Assembly (NCBI RefSeq): GCF_017876405.1
Contig: NZ_JAGINW010000001.1
Coordinates: forward strand, 11,917,203-11,981,202
Origin: Kibdelosporangium banguiense
GTDB taxonomy: Bacteria; Actinomycetota; Actinomycetes; Mycobacteriales; Pseudonocardiaceae
Direction: 5' to 3'
Length of the DNA stretch: 64,000 nucleotides
The notes beneath the pieces are model-generated. The model was not told where the DNA came from, did no database searches, and saw only the letters and a program-made list of their open reading frames with translations. How positions within the stretch are numbered: the stretch's first letter is position 1; each line of letters starts with the position of its first letter. A program made the position numbers and the translations under genes. Shown here piece by piece: positions 42,696-51,441 of this stretch.

Positions 42696-45600
42696 TCAGC
42701 TTCCGATCTGGTAGGCCCGGATCACGGTCTGCTGCACCGAGTTGCCGTCCGTGTCGGTCACGTTGGCCCGCAGGGAAGCGAAGCCGGACGCCGGGTGCTT
42801 GACGCCGACGTTCCAGCTGTTCCCGATGTGCCAGACGTGAGCAGGCTGCCAGGTGGCACCGTCGTCATAGGACACATCGACCGTGAACTTGGCGACGCAG
42901 GGTGTTCCGCCCTGCCGCTCCACGGACACCGGGAACGAGAAGGCTTTCCCGCCTGGCGCGCGGTTGCGGAGGTCGACAGCCGGGTCGTACCGGACGTTCA
43001 GCAGCGGCAGGGCTTTGCCTTCGTCCGCCGAGGACGAACGGAACCGCCAGTCACCTGATATCGATGTGGACAGTGGCCAGTTCGGGTCGCCCTTCCGGTT
43101 GACCTCACCGGTCAGCCGGTAGTCGGCCGCCTCATCCGGCACCGGGATGAAGGCCGGGTCCGCCACCGGCACGCTCTTGAGCAGGTTTCCGTTCCGGTAC
43201 AGACTGAACTCCCCGGAGATGTCGGGACCTGGGAACTCGTCCACCCGGCGGGCCCGGCCGGCCGAGTCGCCCCACAGCGGCAGCCAGCCGTTGATCTCGC
43301 CGTCCTTGCGCATGACCCAGGGACGCGGCTGCTCGGCGACGTTGGTCCGGGTCAGGCCGCGGAACGACGGGCCGACCACCGCCTTGTTCCACCCGATCCG
43401 GTAGGACTTGCCCTGCAGAAGGTCAAGCTGGTCATCATAACTCGGGCCCCGCATTGCCGTCGACCAGGACACCGCCCACTTGCCCGGGGTGAAGTACTCG
43501 ATCCGTTCCTGCTGCCCGGCAGCCGGTTGCGTGTACTGGCTGTACAGCGAGTTGCCGAAGAAATCCATGGCAGCCCAGTACCGCACCTCGCCGGGAACGT
43601 TGTCGTGGTACGAGGTCCGGACCGGGATGAGCTCCCGGTCCTTCGGCTTGTGCACCTGTGGGGTGCTGAGCTGACGCTCGACGCCGTAGGCCAGCTCGTA
43701 ACGGAAGTTCGGGAACGGCCGGTTGACATACTTCGCCGCGGCGTTGCCCTTCTTGACGTATGCCTCGAACCTGTCGGCTGTCACGCTCTTGAACGAGTAC
43801 AGCATCGGCAGCGCCAACGGCTCGATCGGTCCCCCGCCCAGCACCGAGGTGCCAGGGGCCTCGTCGAAGAAGTTCACCATCACCAGCTTGCCGCCGGCGT
43901 CCTTGATGTTCTTGGTGCGCTGCACCATGTCTTCGTACGAGATTGTGCGTGGAATGTCGACCAGCACGAGTTTGCCGCGGGCATCGATCCTGGCGATGTC
44001 CTCCACTGTCCCCGCACCGCCGTGCACCACTGGCAGAGTCAGGTTCTCCGCGGTGAGCGAGGCCTGGTACCACTCGGTCTTGACCTGGAACGGCTGGCCG
44101 TCGTTCGCCGACAGCTCCAGCACCTGTTCGGTGGCTCGCCGGTGCTGCCCGAAGGCGTACGCGTCCGACGCCGTGCCCGGGACCGTCGCCGCGAACATCG
44201 GGTAGAGCCTGGGGTTGATCTCGACCAAATACCCGAATGTGCAGGAACAGGAGCGGACTTTGCTGAACGCGCTCATGGTGTGGGTTCCGCCGTCGGCCGC
44301 GGGGTTGTCCGGCTCGGCGGAGACGAGCTTGCCTGCCCTGGCGTCCAGGACCTGCGTGACATCCTTGTCCAGCACCAGTTCCGGGTGACTGATCATACTG
44401 AGCTCCGGCTCCTGCCCGGCTCTGGCAGTCTCAATCACGCCGTGCACGGTGTAACGGCCCTTGGGCAGATCGATCGTGCCCGGGAACAATCTGGTTACCT
44501 CACCGGTGTCCAGGTTGATGATCGCGATGCCTGGCCGCTCGGGGTCCACCGGCGGAGCGACACCATTGCGATCAAGCAATGTGACCGTCAGGTTGTGCCT
44601 CTGCTCCTTCTGGCGTACGGAAATGGCTGTGCGAGTGGAGATCACACCATCCGCGGTGCGGGCGCTGAGAATACCGCTGTACGTGCCCGGACGGTCGTCC
44701 TGTGCGGTCACGATGACGTCTACCGACGCACTCGCACCAGCGGGAACAGTGACACTGTTCGCGGCCAGACCAAGCAGCCCGGCAGGCGCCTGCTGACCGT
44801 CAGCCGAGGTCAGGTTCGCTTGCAGGCCAAGGGTGACCGGGGCGGTGCCGGAGTTGTGCCAGGTGACCGTCTGCCGCTTCTGCGCACCCTGGTTGGGCCA
44901 TGGGAGATAGGTAGAAACACTCCCAGTCGCGACCACCGTCGCACGGATGGCGCGTGCGACGTCAACACGACCTGCACCGACTGCGAACGGGCTTTCAGCG
45001 ACAGGCGCGACACTGCTGACCAGAGCCGCCTTCAACCGGTCCCCGGCCCAATCCGGGTGCTGCTGAGCCAGAATCGCTGCCGCGCCGGCGACATGCGGTG
45101 CCGCCATCGACGTGCCGCTCATCCGCTGGTACGCGTCCCCTACCGGGTCGTCGGCGTGGACGCCGGCCGGGCGGGCGGCCACGATCCCGTCGCCCGGTGC
45201 GGCGATCTCCGGTTTGAGCGCGCCGTCGCCCATCCGCGGGCCACGGCTGGAGAACCAGCTCAGTTTGTCCTTTTTGGTCACACTGCCCACGGTGAGCGCG
45301 TCGTCGGCGGCACCCGGACTGGCAATCGTCTCAGCCCCGCCGGAGTTGCCTGCGGCGATCACGAACAGCGTGCCGTTCTGCCGGCTCAAGGTGTTGACCG
45401 CGGCCGACATCGGATCGGTGCCATCGCTCGGGCGCCTGCTGCCCAGGCTCATGTTGACGACCTTGGCGCGGATCTCGGCGGACGCCCACTGCATCCCCGC
45501 CAGCACCATGTCGTCGGTCGCTTCACCGGCATCGTCGAGCACCTTGCCCACGGCCAGGTTGGCACCAGGCGCGACACCTTTGTACTTGCCGCCCGACGCC

Positions 45601-46379
45601 GCGCCCGAGCCGGTGATCGTGGACGCCACGTGCGTGCCGTGACCGTGACCGTCCTCGATGGAGCCCTTGCCGGAGAAGTCCTTGCCCTGCGTCACCTTGC
45701 CGATCAGATCGGGATGGTCGGTATCGATCCCGGAGTCCAGCACCGCGACCTGTACGTCGTTGCCCGTGAAGCCCGCCTGCCACGCGGTGGGGGCGCCGAT
45801 CTGTGGGACGCTCTGGTCGAGGGTCGCGCGTACCTTCCCGTTGAGCCAGATCTTTTCCGGGCCCGCGGCCAAGGTTTCGGCGCCAAGTGTCCGCCAGAAC
45901 GAGCCCGTCTCGGTCTTGCCCTGATCGAGTGCGGTCATGCCCAGGCCGGGCAGTTCCCGGCGAACCTTGCCGCCCTGCGGCGCTTTGCGCGCCAACGCCT
46001 GCGATCCCTGAACCAGCAATGGAATGCTCGTGGTGTGCGCGTCGTCGTAGCCCTGGCCGACCAGACCGGTGATGTTGAACAGCTCGCGGTCGAGCCGGCC
46101 GGACTGGATCAGCAGCACCGCGTCGTCCGGCACCAGATAGCGATCACCGTTGCGGGTGTACTCCTGGAACGGCATCGGCCGTCCGCGTGGCGCGGGCGTC
46201 ACCTGGAACCCGCCTGTCCGGACGGTCACCCGGTCCCCAGTGATCAGCGTCACCTGGGCAGGCGAAGCCGGTGTGCTCTGCGCTCCCGGTGCGGCGACTG
46301 CCACGCCGGCCGGGATCACGGTTAACACCGCTGTCGTGACCAGGGCAGCGGCCACCTGCCGTTGGGTCGATCTCGTCAC
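42696..46379 (-). CDS. Large secreted S8 subtilase with PA insert
   Basis: 1227 aa from GTG 46379 (GAGGAG 6 nt upstream). Signal peptide to about residue 30, long propeptide, peptidase S8 with Asp215 (VAVLDSGID), His247 (GHGTHVAS) and Ser424 (GTSMAAPHVAG). A PA-like region follows (VVHGGAGTVEDIARIDARGK to IKDAGGKLVMVNFF), which can recruit substrates, then a long beta-rich C-terminal region of ~400 residues with two Cys pairs (RSCSCTF). Same layout as large streptomycete subtilases. Role: extracellular protein degradation. It is divergent from a SigE-family sigma factor. Confidence 0.93.
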   Translation of the reverse strand: MTRSTQRQVAAALVTTAVLTVIPAGVAVAAPGAQSTPASPAQVTLITGDRVTVRTGGFQVTPAPRGRPMPFQEYTRNGDRYLVPDDAVLLIQSGRLDRELFNITGLVGQGYDDAHTTSIPLLVQGSQALARKAPQGGKVRRELPGLGMTALDQGKTETGSFWRTLGAETLAAGPEKIWLNGKVRATLDQSVPQIGAPTAWQAGFTGNDVQVAVLDSGIDTDHPDLIGKVTQGKDFSGKGSIEDGHGHGTHVASTITGSGAASGGKYKGVAPGANLAVGKVLDDAGEATDDMVLAGMQWASAEIRAKVVNMSLGSRRPSDGTDPMSAAVNTLSRQNGTLFVIAAGNSGGAETIASPGAADDALTVGSVTKKDKLSWFSSRGPRMGDGALKPEIAAPGDGIVAARPAGVHADDPVGDAYQRMSGTSMAAPHVAGAAAILAQQHPDWAGDRLKAALVSSVAPVAESPFAVGAGRVDVARAIRATVVATGSVSTYLPWPNQGAQKRQTVTWHNSGTAPVTLGLQANLTSADGQQAPAGLLGLAANSVTVPAGASASVDVIVTAQDDRPGTYSGILSARTADGVISTRTAISVRQKEQRHNLTVTLLDRNGVAPPVDPERPGIAIINLDTGEVTRLFPGTIDLPKGRYTVHGVIETARAGQEPELSMISHPELVLDKDVTQVLDARAGKLVSAEPDNPAADGGTHTMSAFSKVRSCSCTFGYLVEINPRLYPMFAATVPGTASDAYAFGQHRRATEQVLELSANDGQPFQVKTEWYQASLTAENLTLPVVHGGAGTVEDIARIDARGKLVLVDIPRTISYEDMVQRTKNIKDAGGKLVMVNFFDEAPGTSVLGGGPIEPLALPMLYSFKSVTADRFEAYVKKGNAAAKYVNRPFPNFRYELAYGVERQLSTPQVHKPKDRELIPVRTSYHDNVPGEVRYWAAMDFFGNSLYSQYTQPAAGQQERIEYFTPGKWAVSWSTAMRGPSYDDQLDLLQGKSYRIGWNKAVVGPSFRGLTRTNVAEQPRPWVMRKDGEINGWLPLWGDSAGRARRVDEFPGPDISGEFSLYRNGNLLKSVPVADPAFIPVPDEAADYRLTGEVNRKGDPNWPLSTSISGDWRFRSSSADEGKALPLLNVRYDPAVDLRNRAPGGKAFSFPVSVERQGGTPCVAKFTVDVSYDDGATWQPAHVWHIGNSWNVGVKHPASGFASLRANVTDTDGNSVQQTVIRAYQIGS

Positions 46380-46515
46380 TCTGTCTCCTCGCTCTGGGAA
46401 ACCCCTCCACTGCTGCAACGGGACGCGGACCGCACGAGGTTGCTCGCGCGGCCAAACCTGATGGCCCTGCCGAGCGTGGATGCACCGGGGGGAGACGACA
46501 CGGGAGGTCCCTGGG

Positions 46516-47001
46516 GTGCAACGGCCGGAAGAATCGGCGTACCGCGACTACGTCACGGCCCGGATGGAGGTGCTCAGGCGCACCGCGTATCTGCTGTGCC
46601 GTGACTGGTTCCTCGCCGACGACCTGGTGTCGATCACGATCGGGAAGCTGTACCGGCATTGGTTACGGGCCAGGGCGATGACGCATCTGGACGCGTACGT
46701 CCGGCAGATCCTGGTCCGGACCTGGCTGGACGAACGGCAAAGGCCGTGGCGGCGCGAGGAGCCGACCGAGGACCTGCCGGAGGTCCCGGTGGCCATGGGT
46801 CCGGATCTCGTGGAGCGGGCCGGGCTGCTCGACCTGCTCGCCGAACTGCCCGTCCGGCGCCGGGCCGCGGTCGTCCTGCGGTTCTACTGCGACCTGTCAG
46901 TCGAGGAGACCGCGGAGATCCTGGGCTGCTCGGCGGGCACGGTGAAAAGCCAGACCGCGCGGGCCCTGGACACCCTGCGGGCCCGGGTGGTCGAACCATG
47001 A
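46516..47001 (+). CDS. SigE-family RNA polymerase sigma factor
   Basis: 161 aa. GTG 46516 has GGGAGG 7 nt upstream. Sigma-2 region: YRDYVTARMEVLRRTAYLLCRDWFLADDLVSITIGKLYRHW; sigma-4 HTH: LPVRRRAAVVLRFYCDLSVEETAEILGCSAGTVKSQTARALDTLR. The short form belongs to the actinobacterial SigE-type ECF clade. It overlaps the next gene by 4 bp, coupling it to a membrane partner that may act as anti-sigma factor. Confidence 0.93.
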   Translation: MQRPEESAYRDYVTARMEVLRRTAYLLCRDWFLADDLVSITIGKLYRHWLRARAMTHLDAYVRQILVRTWLDERQRPWRREEPTEDLPEVPVAMGPDLVERAGLLDLLAELPVRRRAAVVLRFYCDLSVEETAEILGCSAGTVKSQTARALDTLRARVVEP

Positions 47002-47876
47002 TGGAGAACGAGATGGACATCGACGACTTCGACCGGGCGATCGGCCCGACCCCGCCGTCCACTGTGGACGTCGACCGGGTGATAGCCCGGGAACGACGCA
47101 GGTCCTGGCTTCGGGTGGGTCCCGTCGCCCTGGTGATCATCGCGATCTCCGCCGGCGCGGTCACGTTGTCCGGCCACACCGAGGCCCCGCCCGCGGTCCT
47201 TCCGCCACCAGTCACGTCGTCGTCACCGTCACCGTCGCCTTTGCCTTCGCCGGAGACACAGACGTACTGTCCGGACAACACTCCGACCGCACCCCGGCTG
47301 CCGGTGGACATCAAGCAAGCGGCCGTCCGCCTGTCAGCAGTACTGAAGAAGGCCGTGCTCGACCGAGCCGCGGCAGGCACCCTGCTCGCCCCGAACCAGG
47401 CGGCCCAGTACCCCGAGGGGATCATGCACCCGCCACTGGCCTACTACCACGTATCCACGCAGGCAGAGCCCCACGCCAACGGCTGCAGCGGCGGCTCGGA
47501 CCACCTGGAGACCAGGGCCACCCTGATCAACGGCTCGGAAAGTGGAAGCGTCTGGTCGGTGATCGGCCGGCTCGGCGGCGACGTCACCCCGGCGAAGGCC
47601 TGTGCGCCCCCAACCGATCACCAGACGCAGGAGTCCTGCACTCCCAGTACGGGCCCGAACGGCGAGACAATCGTGGCCACAACGTCAGGCCGTGGCGCGG
47701 TGAAGACACATCGAGTGGACGTCACCAAGCTCGACGGAACAGGCGTCACCGTGGTCGCCGAGAACGTCCCCTCCGACGGCAAACGAGACACCGTGGCCGG
47801 TAGCACCATCCCGCCGTTGACCATCGCCCAACTGACCGAGATCGCCCTCGATTCCGGAATGACGCTCTATCCCTGA
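46998..47876 (+). CDS. Membrane-anchored partner of SigE-family sigma factor
   Basis: 292 aa. ATG 46998 overlaps the sigma stop (ATGATG/TGA). Cytoplasmic N-terminus of ~38 residues (DDFDRAIGPTPPSTVDVDRVIARERRRSW), one membrane helix (residues ~40-58), a Ser/Pro/Thr-rich wall-spanning segment and an extracytoplasmic domain with four Cys. The short acidic N-terminus could hold the sigma factor. This anti-sigma role is inferred from coupling; no zinc-type anti-sigma HxxxCxxC motif is present. Confidence 0.75.
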   Translation: MMENEMDIDDFDRAIGPTPPSTVDVDRVIARERRRSWLRVGPVALVIIAISAGAVTLSGHTEAPPAVLPPPVTSSSPSPSPLPSPETQTYCPDNTPTAPRLPVDIKQAAVRLSAVLKKAVLDRAAAGTLLAPNQAAQYPEGIMHPPLAYYHVSTQAEPHANGCSGGSDHLETRATLINGSESGSVWSVIGRLGGDVTPAKACAPPTDHQTQESCTPSTGPNGETIVATTSGRGAVKTHRVDVTKLDGTGVTVVAENVPSDGKRDTVAGSTIPPLTIAQLTEIALDSGMTLYP

Positions 47877-47973
47877 AACGGGCGCGTAGGCAATAGCCAC
47901 CGATGTGCCCGCCCAGCGCTTCCCCTGAAGCTGTTCGCACAGAACGGAACAACTCGAAGGGAAAGTCACAGGC

Positions 47974-48435
47974 ATGAAGAAAAGCCTTGGTGGCATGGCA
48001 CTCGCATTCGGCTTCACCGGTTCGCTGTTGCTCGGCAGCGGCCCGGCACAGGCAGCGGCCGGCCCCGACCTGGACGTAACTCAGTGCACGATCGTCGACG
48101 ACCCAGTCGACTACGGCGACGGCATCGACTGGTACAAACTCCTGGTCACATACAAGAACGAGGGCACCGCGCCGACCGGAAACCAGACCTTCCAGAACAG
48201 AGTCCGCCCGGTGTACGGCATCGACGAGTTCTCAGGCCAACTGGGCAACGAGGCGAACGTCAGGTTCTCCCAGGCCCCGATGGCCGCCGGCCAGTCGGTC
48301 TCGACCTTCTACTGGCTCACCAAGAAGGTCGTCGACCAGCACACCTGGGGAATCTTCCTGGACGTCAACCACCAGGTCACCGGCGAAACCCAGACAAACG
48401 ACAACTTCTGCTCATTCTTCGCCGACAACAGCTGA
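47974..48435 (+). CDS. Small secreted protein, CARDB-like
   Basis: 153 aa. Signal peptide residues 1-28 (MKKSLGGMALAFGFTGSLLL, ending AQAAA). The mature part is a single beta-sandwich with one disulfide pair (TQCTI and NFCSFF). The wording LLVTYKNEGTAPTGNQTFQNRV and AGQSVSTFYWLTKKV resembles CARDB-type cell-adhesion folds. AAGGGA lies upstream of the ATG. A very strong hairpin terminator follows. Function unknown. Confidence 0.72.
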   Translation: MKKSLGGMALAFGFTGSLLLGSGPAQAAAGPDLDVTQCTIVDDPVDYGDGIDWYKLLVTYKNEGTAPTGNQTFQNRVRPVYGIDEFSGQLGNEANVRFSQAPMAAGQSVSTFYWLTKKVVDQHTWGIFLDVNHQVTGETQTNDNFCSFFADNS

Positions 48436-48442
48436 CAAAGCG

Positions 48443-48472
48443 TTGCCGGCCGGGCTCAGGCCCGGCCGGCAA
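48443..48472 (+). terminator. Very strong terminator
   Basis: TTGCCGGCCGGGC (48443-48455), loop TCAG, GCCCGGCCGGCAA (48460-48472): a perfect 13-bp stem 8 nt after the stop codon. Confidence 0.85.
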
Positions 48473-48515
48473 GTTCCACGCCTCGCATTTCTACCGGGTG
48501 CTAAGGTGCGCGTTC

Positions 48516-49043
48516 GTGAAATGGCAGTTCGGCGGGACTTGGCTCGCCGGCTCGGTGGCTATGGGAACCGTTGCCGTTCTTCTGACGGCTGGGCGCGGTG
48601 ACCGGCCGTTTCGGGCGCTTTCCGGGTTGTCGGGGCTGATGCTGTTCGCGTTGCTCGCGTTGGTTGCTGTCCTGTTTGTCGCGTTGTTTGCGGTTGGGTT
48701 GCGGACTGAAGATGTGACGTGGCTGCCGAACGACACGCGTGCGGCCATTCTGTGGACCGCCGCGGTGGGTGGCGGCGGGTTGATTGGGTGGGGCTTTGCC
48801 GCGGCGGTGACGTTCGACGCCGGGTTCGACCTGGCTACCCAACTGATTCTTGGGTATCTCGGCGGCGGGCTGCCGTTCACGCTGATCGCCGCGATGTTCG
48901 CCAAACCGGTTCGGACCAATGCGATCGCCGCTGGGCTTACCGCCATCGCGCTGCTTGCCGGCGCGACACTCATGGACAGGCCGCTGCAGAGCTGTATTCG
49001 CTATCTGTTGCTGCTGTTCGGGCCGGCGCTGGGCGGCCAGTGA
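48516..49043 (+). CDS. Integral membrane protein, unknown
   Basis: 175 aa from GTG 48516. Five hydrophobic segments (residues ~8-25, 33-60, 75-100, 108-130, 135-155). TAAGGT (48502-48507) stands 8 nt before the GTG and no ribosome site is seen, so the mRNA is likely leaderless. Third codon positions are unusually rich in G and T, like the membrane protein at 27095. No family recognised. Confidence 0.6.
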   Translation: MKWQFGGTWLAGSVAMGTVAVLLTAGRGDRPFRALSGLSGLMLFALLALVAVLFVALFAVGLRTEDVTWLPNDTRAAILWTAAVGGGGLIGWGFAAAVTFDAGFDLATQLILGYLGGGLPFTLIAAMFAKPVRTNAIAAGLTAIALLAGATLMDRPLQSCIRYLLLLFGPALGGQ

Positions 49044-49110
49044 CCGACCTGTGCGCGACCGGCACCGGTTGCAGGCACTAGGCTGTTAGTGTGACGAGGG
49101 CACGCTGCGC

Positions 49111-49950
49111 ATGACACAGGACGACGACCTTCCAGGCGACGACGACCAGTACGTCGTGCCTGAAGAGGTCACGAATCTGGTCCGTCTGTACGACGCGATG
49201 CTCGGCGGCAAGGACAACTACGAGAACGACCGCGAAGTGCGCGACCGGCTGACCTTGATCGCGCCGGGATTGTCCGAGATGTCCCAGGACATTCACAACT
49301 TCCTGCTGCGCGCCACCAGGTTCCTCGCCGCCGAAGCCGGGATAAGGCAGTTCCTGGACTGCGGCCCAGCCCTCCCGTCGACAGAGAACATGCACGACGT
49401 AGTGCTACGAGCCAACACCGAAGCCACCATCGTCTACGTGGCAAAGGACCCGCTCACCCTCGCACACGGCCGCGCATTACTGGCAGGCAACGACCAGGCA
49501 CGCATCCTGGAGGCCGACCTCCGCGACCCCCAGGACGTGATCGGCAACCCAACGGTCCGCAAGTACATCGACTTCAGCGAGCCGGTAGCCCTCTGCCACG
49601 CCGGCACCATGAACTACATAGTCGACGAGTGGGACCCCTGGCGAATCATGGCGGAGTTGACGGCCGCCTGCGCACCGGGCTCCTACGTCGTGTTCGCGCA
49701 CCTGCTCGACCCAGGCCCCGACCACGAGTTCGCGGAAAGCATCCTGCGGCTGCAAGCGGCATTCCAAAGCGCCAGCCTGCTCACAATCCAGTTCAGGCCC
49801 ATCGACCGGATCACCGACATGCTGGCCGGCCTGGAAATCCTCGAACCAGGCCTGGTCCCGGTCGCCGACTGGTGGCCGGACGGCCCCCGCACCCAGCCTC
49901 TGGCCCCGATACGGCAACTCCTGATCGGCGGAATCGCCCGCAAGCCGTAG
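49111..49950 (+). CDS. SAM-dependent methyltransferase, DUF574 family
   Basis: 279 aa. Matches the actinobacterial DUF574 (S-adenosyl methyltransferase, PF04672) group: N-terminal VRLYDAMLGGKDNYENDR, FLDCGPALPSTENMHDVV as SAM loop (usual form DIGTGLPT), VVYVDNDP-like segment here IVYVAKDPLTLAHGRALLA, and ILEADLRDP. The normal Asp-Asn of the SAM site (VDNDP) reads VAKDP and the glycine-rich loop is CGPALPS, so cofactor binding may be altered. Substrate unknown; these genes are numerous in Streptomyces-like genomes. Confidence 0.9.
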   Translation: MTQDDDLPGDDDQYVVPEEVTNLVRLYDAMLGGKDNYENDREVRDRLTLIAPGLSEMSQDIHNFLLRATRFLAAEAGIRQFLDCGPALPSTENMHDVVLRANTEATIVYVAKDPLTLAHGRALLAGNDQARILEADLRDPQDVIGNPTVRKYIDFSEPVALCHAGTMNYIVDEWDPWRIMAELTAACAPGSYVVFAHLLDPGPDHEFAESILRLQAAFQSASLLTIQFRPIDRITDMLAGLEILEPGLVPVADWWPDGPRTQPLAPIRQLLIGGIARKP

Positions 49951-50003
49951 CCAGGCAGAAACTGTGTTCCTGGCGAAAAGTCCAGCTACGTGTTACGACG
50001 GAA

Positions 50004-50063
50004 ATGTGGGTGGAGCTTCGGGACACCGAGATCTTCCTGACGCTCGCCGAGGAGCTGCATCAC
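50004..50063 (+). pseudogene. LysR-family regulator remnant
   Basis: Codons from ATG 50004 read MWVELRDTEIFLTLAEELHH, the start of a LysR helix-turn-helix (usual form MELRDLEIFLTLAEELHFGR). Similarity ends at once after about 20 residues; no further LysR sequence is found and the frame becomes low-complexity. This is the stub of a deleted regulator gene. The deletion joins directly to proline-rich tandem repeats. Confidence 0.6.
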
Positions 50064-50163
50064 CACGTCCACCGTCTCGCTCACCGTCAACGACGTCACT
50101 GGGCCTGCCCTTTGGTCCTGACGTGGCCGCCTCAGGGGTTCCCGCGTCATCAAATCGAGCCGT

Positions 50164-50266
50164 CCCAGCCACCGACACCGAACCAAAACCAGAACAGAGC
50201 CCAGCCACCGACACCGAACCAAAACCAGAACAGAGCCCAGCCACCAGCACCAAAGCAGAAGCAAAG
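50164..50266. repeat. 36-bp tandem repeat, 2.9 copies
   Basis: Two identical 36-bp units (50164-50199 and 50200-50235), starting CCCAGCCACCGACACCGAAC, are followed by a diverged third unit (50236-50266). One frame codes the 12-residue repeat PATDTEPKPEQS, as in a protein linker, but it has no start with a ribosome site. There are no spacers, so it is not a CRISPR. Confidence 0.75.
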
Positions 50267-50293
50267 CCGGGCGCCCAACCAAACCTGAACAGA

Positions 50294-50327
50294 GATGTTC
50301 ACGACATCCGGATTTTGATAGTATCCT
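50294..50327 (+). promoter_or_regulatory. TetR operator (two copies) and promoter of the TetR-dikinase operon
   Basis: GATGTTCACGACATC (50294-50308) is a palindrome with one mismatch. Seventeen bp on, GATTTTGATAGTATC (50311-50325) is a weaker copy that contains the -10 TATCCT (50322-50327). The same arrangement occurs in front of the histidine phosphatase gene (54150-54183). Transcription would begin after ATG 50329, which supports ATG 50359 as the TetR start. Confidence 0.7.
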
Positions 50328-50358
50328 GATGTCGAAGGTCTTGGGAAGGAGTGCTGCG

Positions 50359-51441
50359 ATGGTTCGGCTGACGCGAGCACAGCAGCAGGTGCGCACCCGC
50401 GCAAAGGTGCTGGCCGCGGCGAAGGAAGAGTTCACCGAGCACGGCTACGCCCCGGCGAAGGTCGACCGGATCGCCGAGCGGGCGGAGCTGACCCGAGGCG
50501 CGGTGTACTCGAACTTCCCGAGCAAACGCGCGCTCTACCTCGCAGTCCTGATCGACATGGTCGAGAACATCGACAAGCCCCGAACACCGCCGTTGCCGCC
50601 GGCCGATGCGCTGGGAGTATTCGCCCGGACCTGGCTCGAGCGCCTGCCCATGGTCAACGACACAGCTCCAGGCGGACGCCTGCAACTGCGCTCGCTGGTC
50701 GGCGTCTTCGATGACAACCACGGACGGGCGGTACTGGCAGAGGTCGCCCAACTGGAAGCGCTACTGCTCGCCACCGCGTTGGAGTCGTGCGAACCGGCGA
50801 GTAAGGGGCCAGCGCGGCGAGTACGACTGGCCGCGCTGGTACTGACACTGCTGGACGGTTCAGGCCACCTAGCCGAAACCGCACCGGGTGCAGGCGACCC
50901 CTTTGACGTAGTGCTCGCGTGTCAGCATCTGACGACGATCGACCTGGCCGACACCTGGGCACCACCGCACCTCCCCTACGCCGCCCCGGCGCAACCGTGC
51001 CAGGACACGTGGAATCCGCCCGCGGAACTCACCGACCAGATCAGCGGGGCCCAGGTCGACCTCAACACCGACGGCCTGATCGCGGTACTGGGAGCCGGTC
51101 GCCTCAGTGCCGCCGAGGAAGCCATCCGTTCCACGCGACCCGGCGAACAGGTAACGGTAGTAGTTGTCACGAACGACCCTGCCGAAACCGGCCGCTTGGT
51201 ACGCCTCAGAATCACCGACCTCACGGGATGTCTGCGGCGCGTATTCACGTTGCCGCCCTTGCATTTGGTGCTCGACGACAACGCCGCAGTCGCTTCAGCG
51301 CTCGGAGTCCCGGATCCCGATGACGATACCGAAGCCGCAGTACGCATCCAGAACGGCGCGATCGTCGCCCGCGCCCACGGACGAGGCGCCGCCTACGCGG
51401 CAGCCTCGACCAGCGCAAAGCCAAGGAAGGCCAAATCATGA
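50359..51441 (+). CDS. TetR-family regulator with C-terminal redoxin-like domain
   Basis: 360 aa, far longer than the usual ~200. ATG 50359 has GGAAGGAG upstream. Residues ~5-60 form the TetR HTH (RTRAKVLAAAKEEFTEHGYAP, GAVYSNFPSKRALYLAVL). The ligand domain extends to about residue 215. The extra ~130 residues contain QVTVVVVTNDPAETGRLVRL, FTLPPLHLVLDDNAAVASALGV and AAVRIQNGAIVARAHGRGAAY, resembling a peroxiredoxin/thioredoxin-like fold without the peroxidatic Cys. Ends with ATGA overlap to the next gene. Likely controls its own operon and the facing phosphatase gene. Confidence 0.85.
   Translation: MVRLTRAQQQVRTRAKVLAAAKEEFTEHGYAPAKVDRIAERAELTRGAVYSNFPSKRALYLAVLIDMVENIDKPRTPPLPPADALGVFARTWLERLPMVNDTAPGGRLQLRSLVGVFDDNHGRAVLAEVAQLEALLLATALESCEPASKGPARRVRLAALVLTLLDGSGHLAETAPGAGDPFDVVLACQHLTTIDLADTWAPPHLPYAAPAQPCQDTWNPPAELTDQISGAQVDLNTDGLIAVLGAGRLSAAEEAIRSTRPGEQVTVVVVTNDPAETGRLVRLRITDLTGCLRRVFTLPPLHLVLDDNAAVASALGVPDPDDDTEAAVRIQNGAIVARAHGRGAAYAAASTSAKPRKAKS

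Noticed and set aside
43527..46325. Open frame of over 900 codons on the plus strand opposite the large subtilase
   Set aside because: Antisense to a gene with an intact catalytic triad. Composition is non-protein-like and there is no ribosome site.
50164..50266. Tandem repeats as a CRISPR array
   Set aside because: Units are contiguous without spacers, the third copy is diverged, and no cas gene is present.
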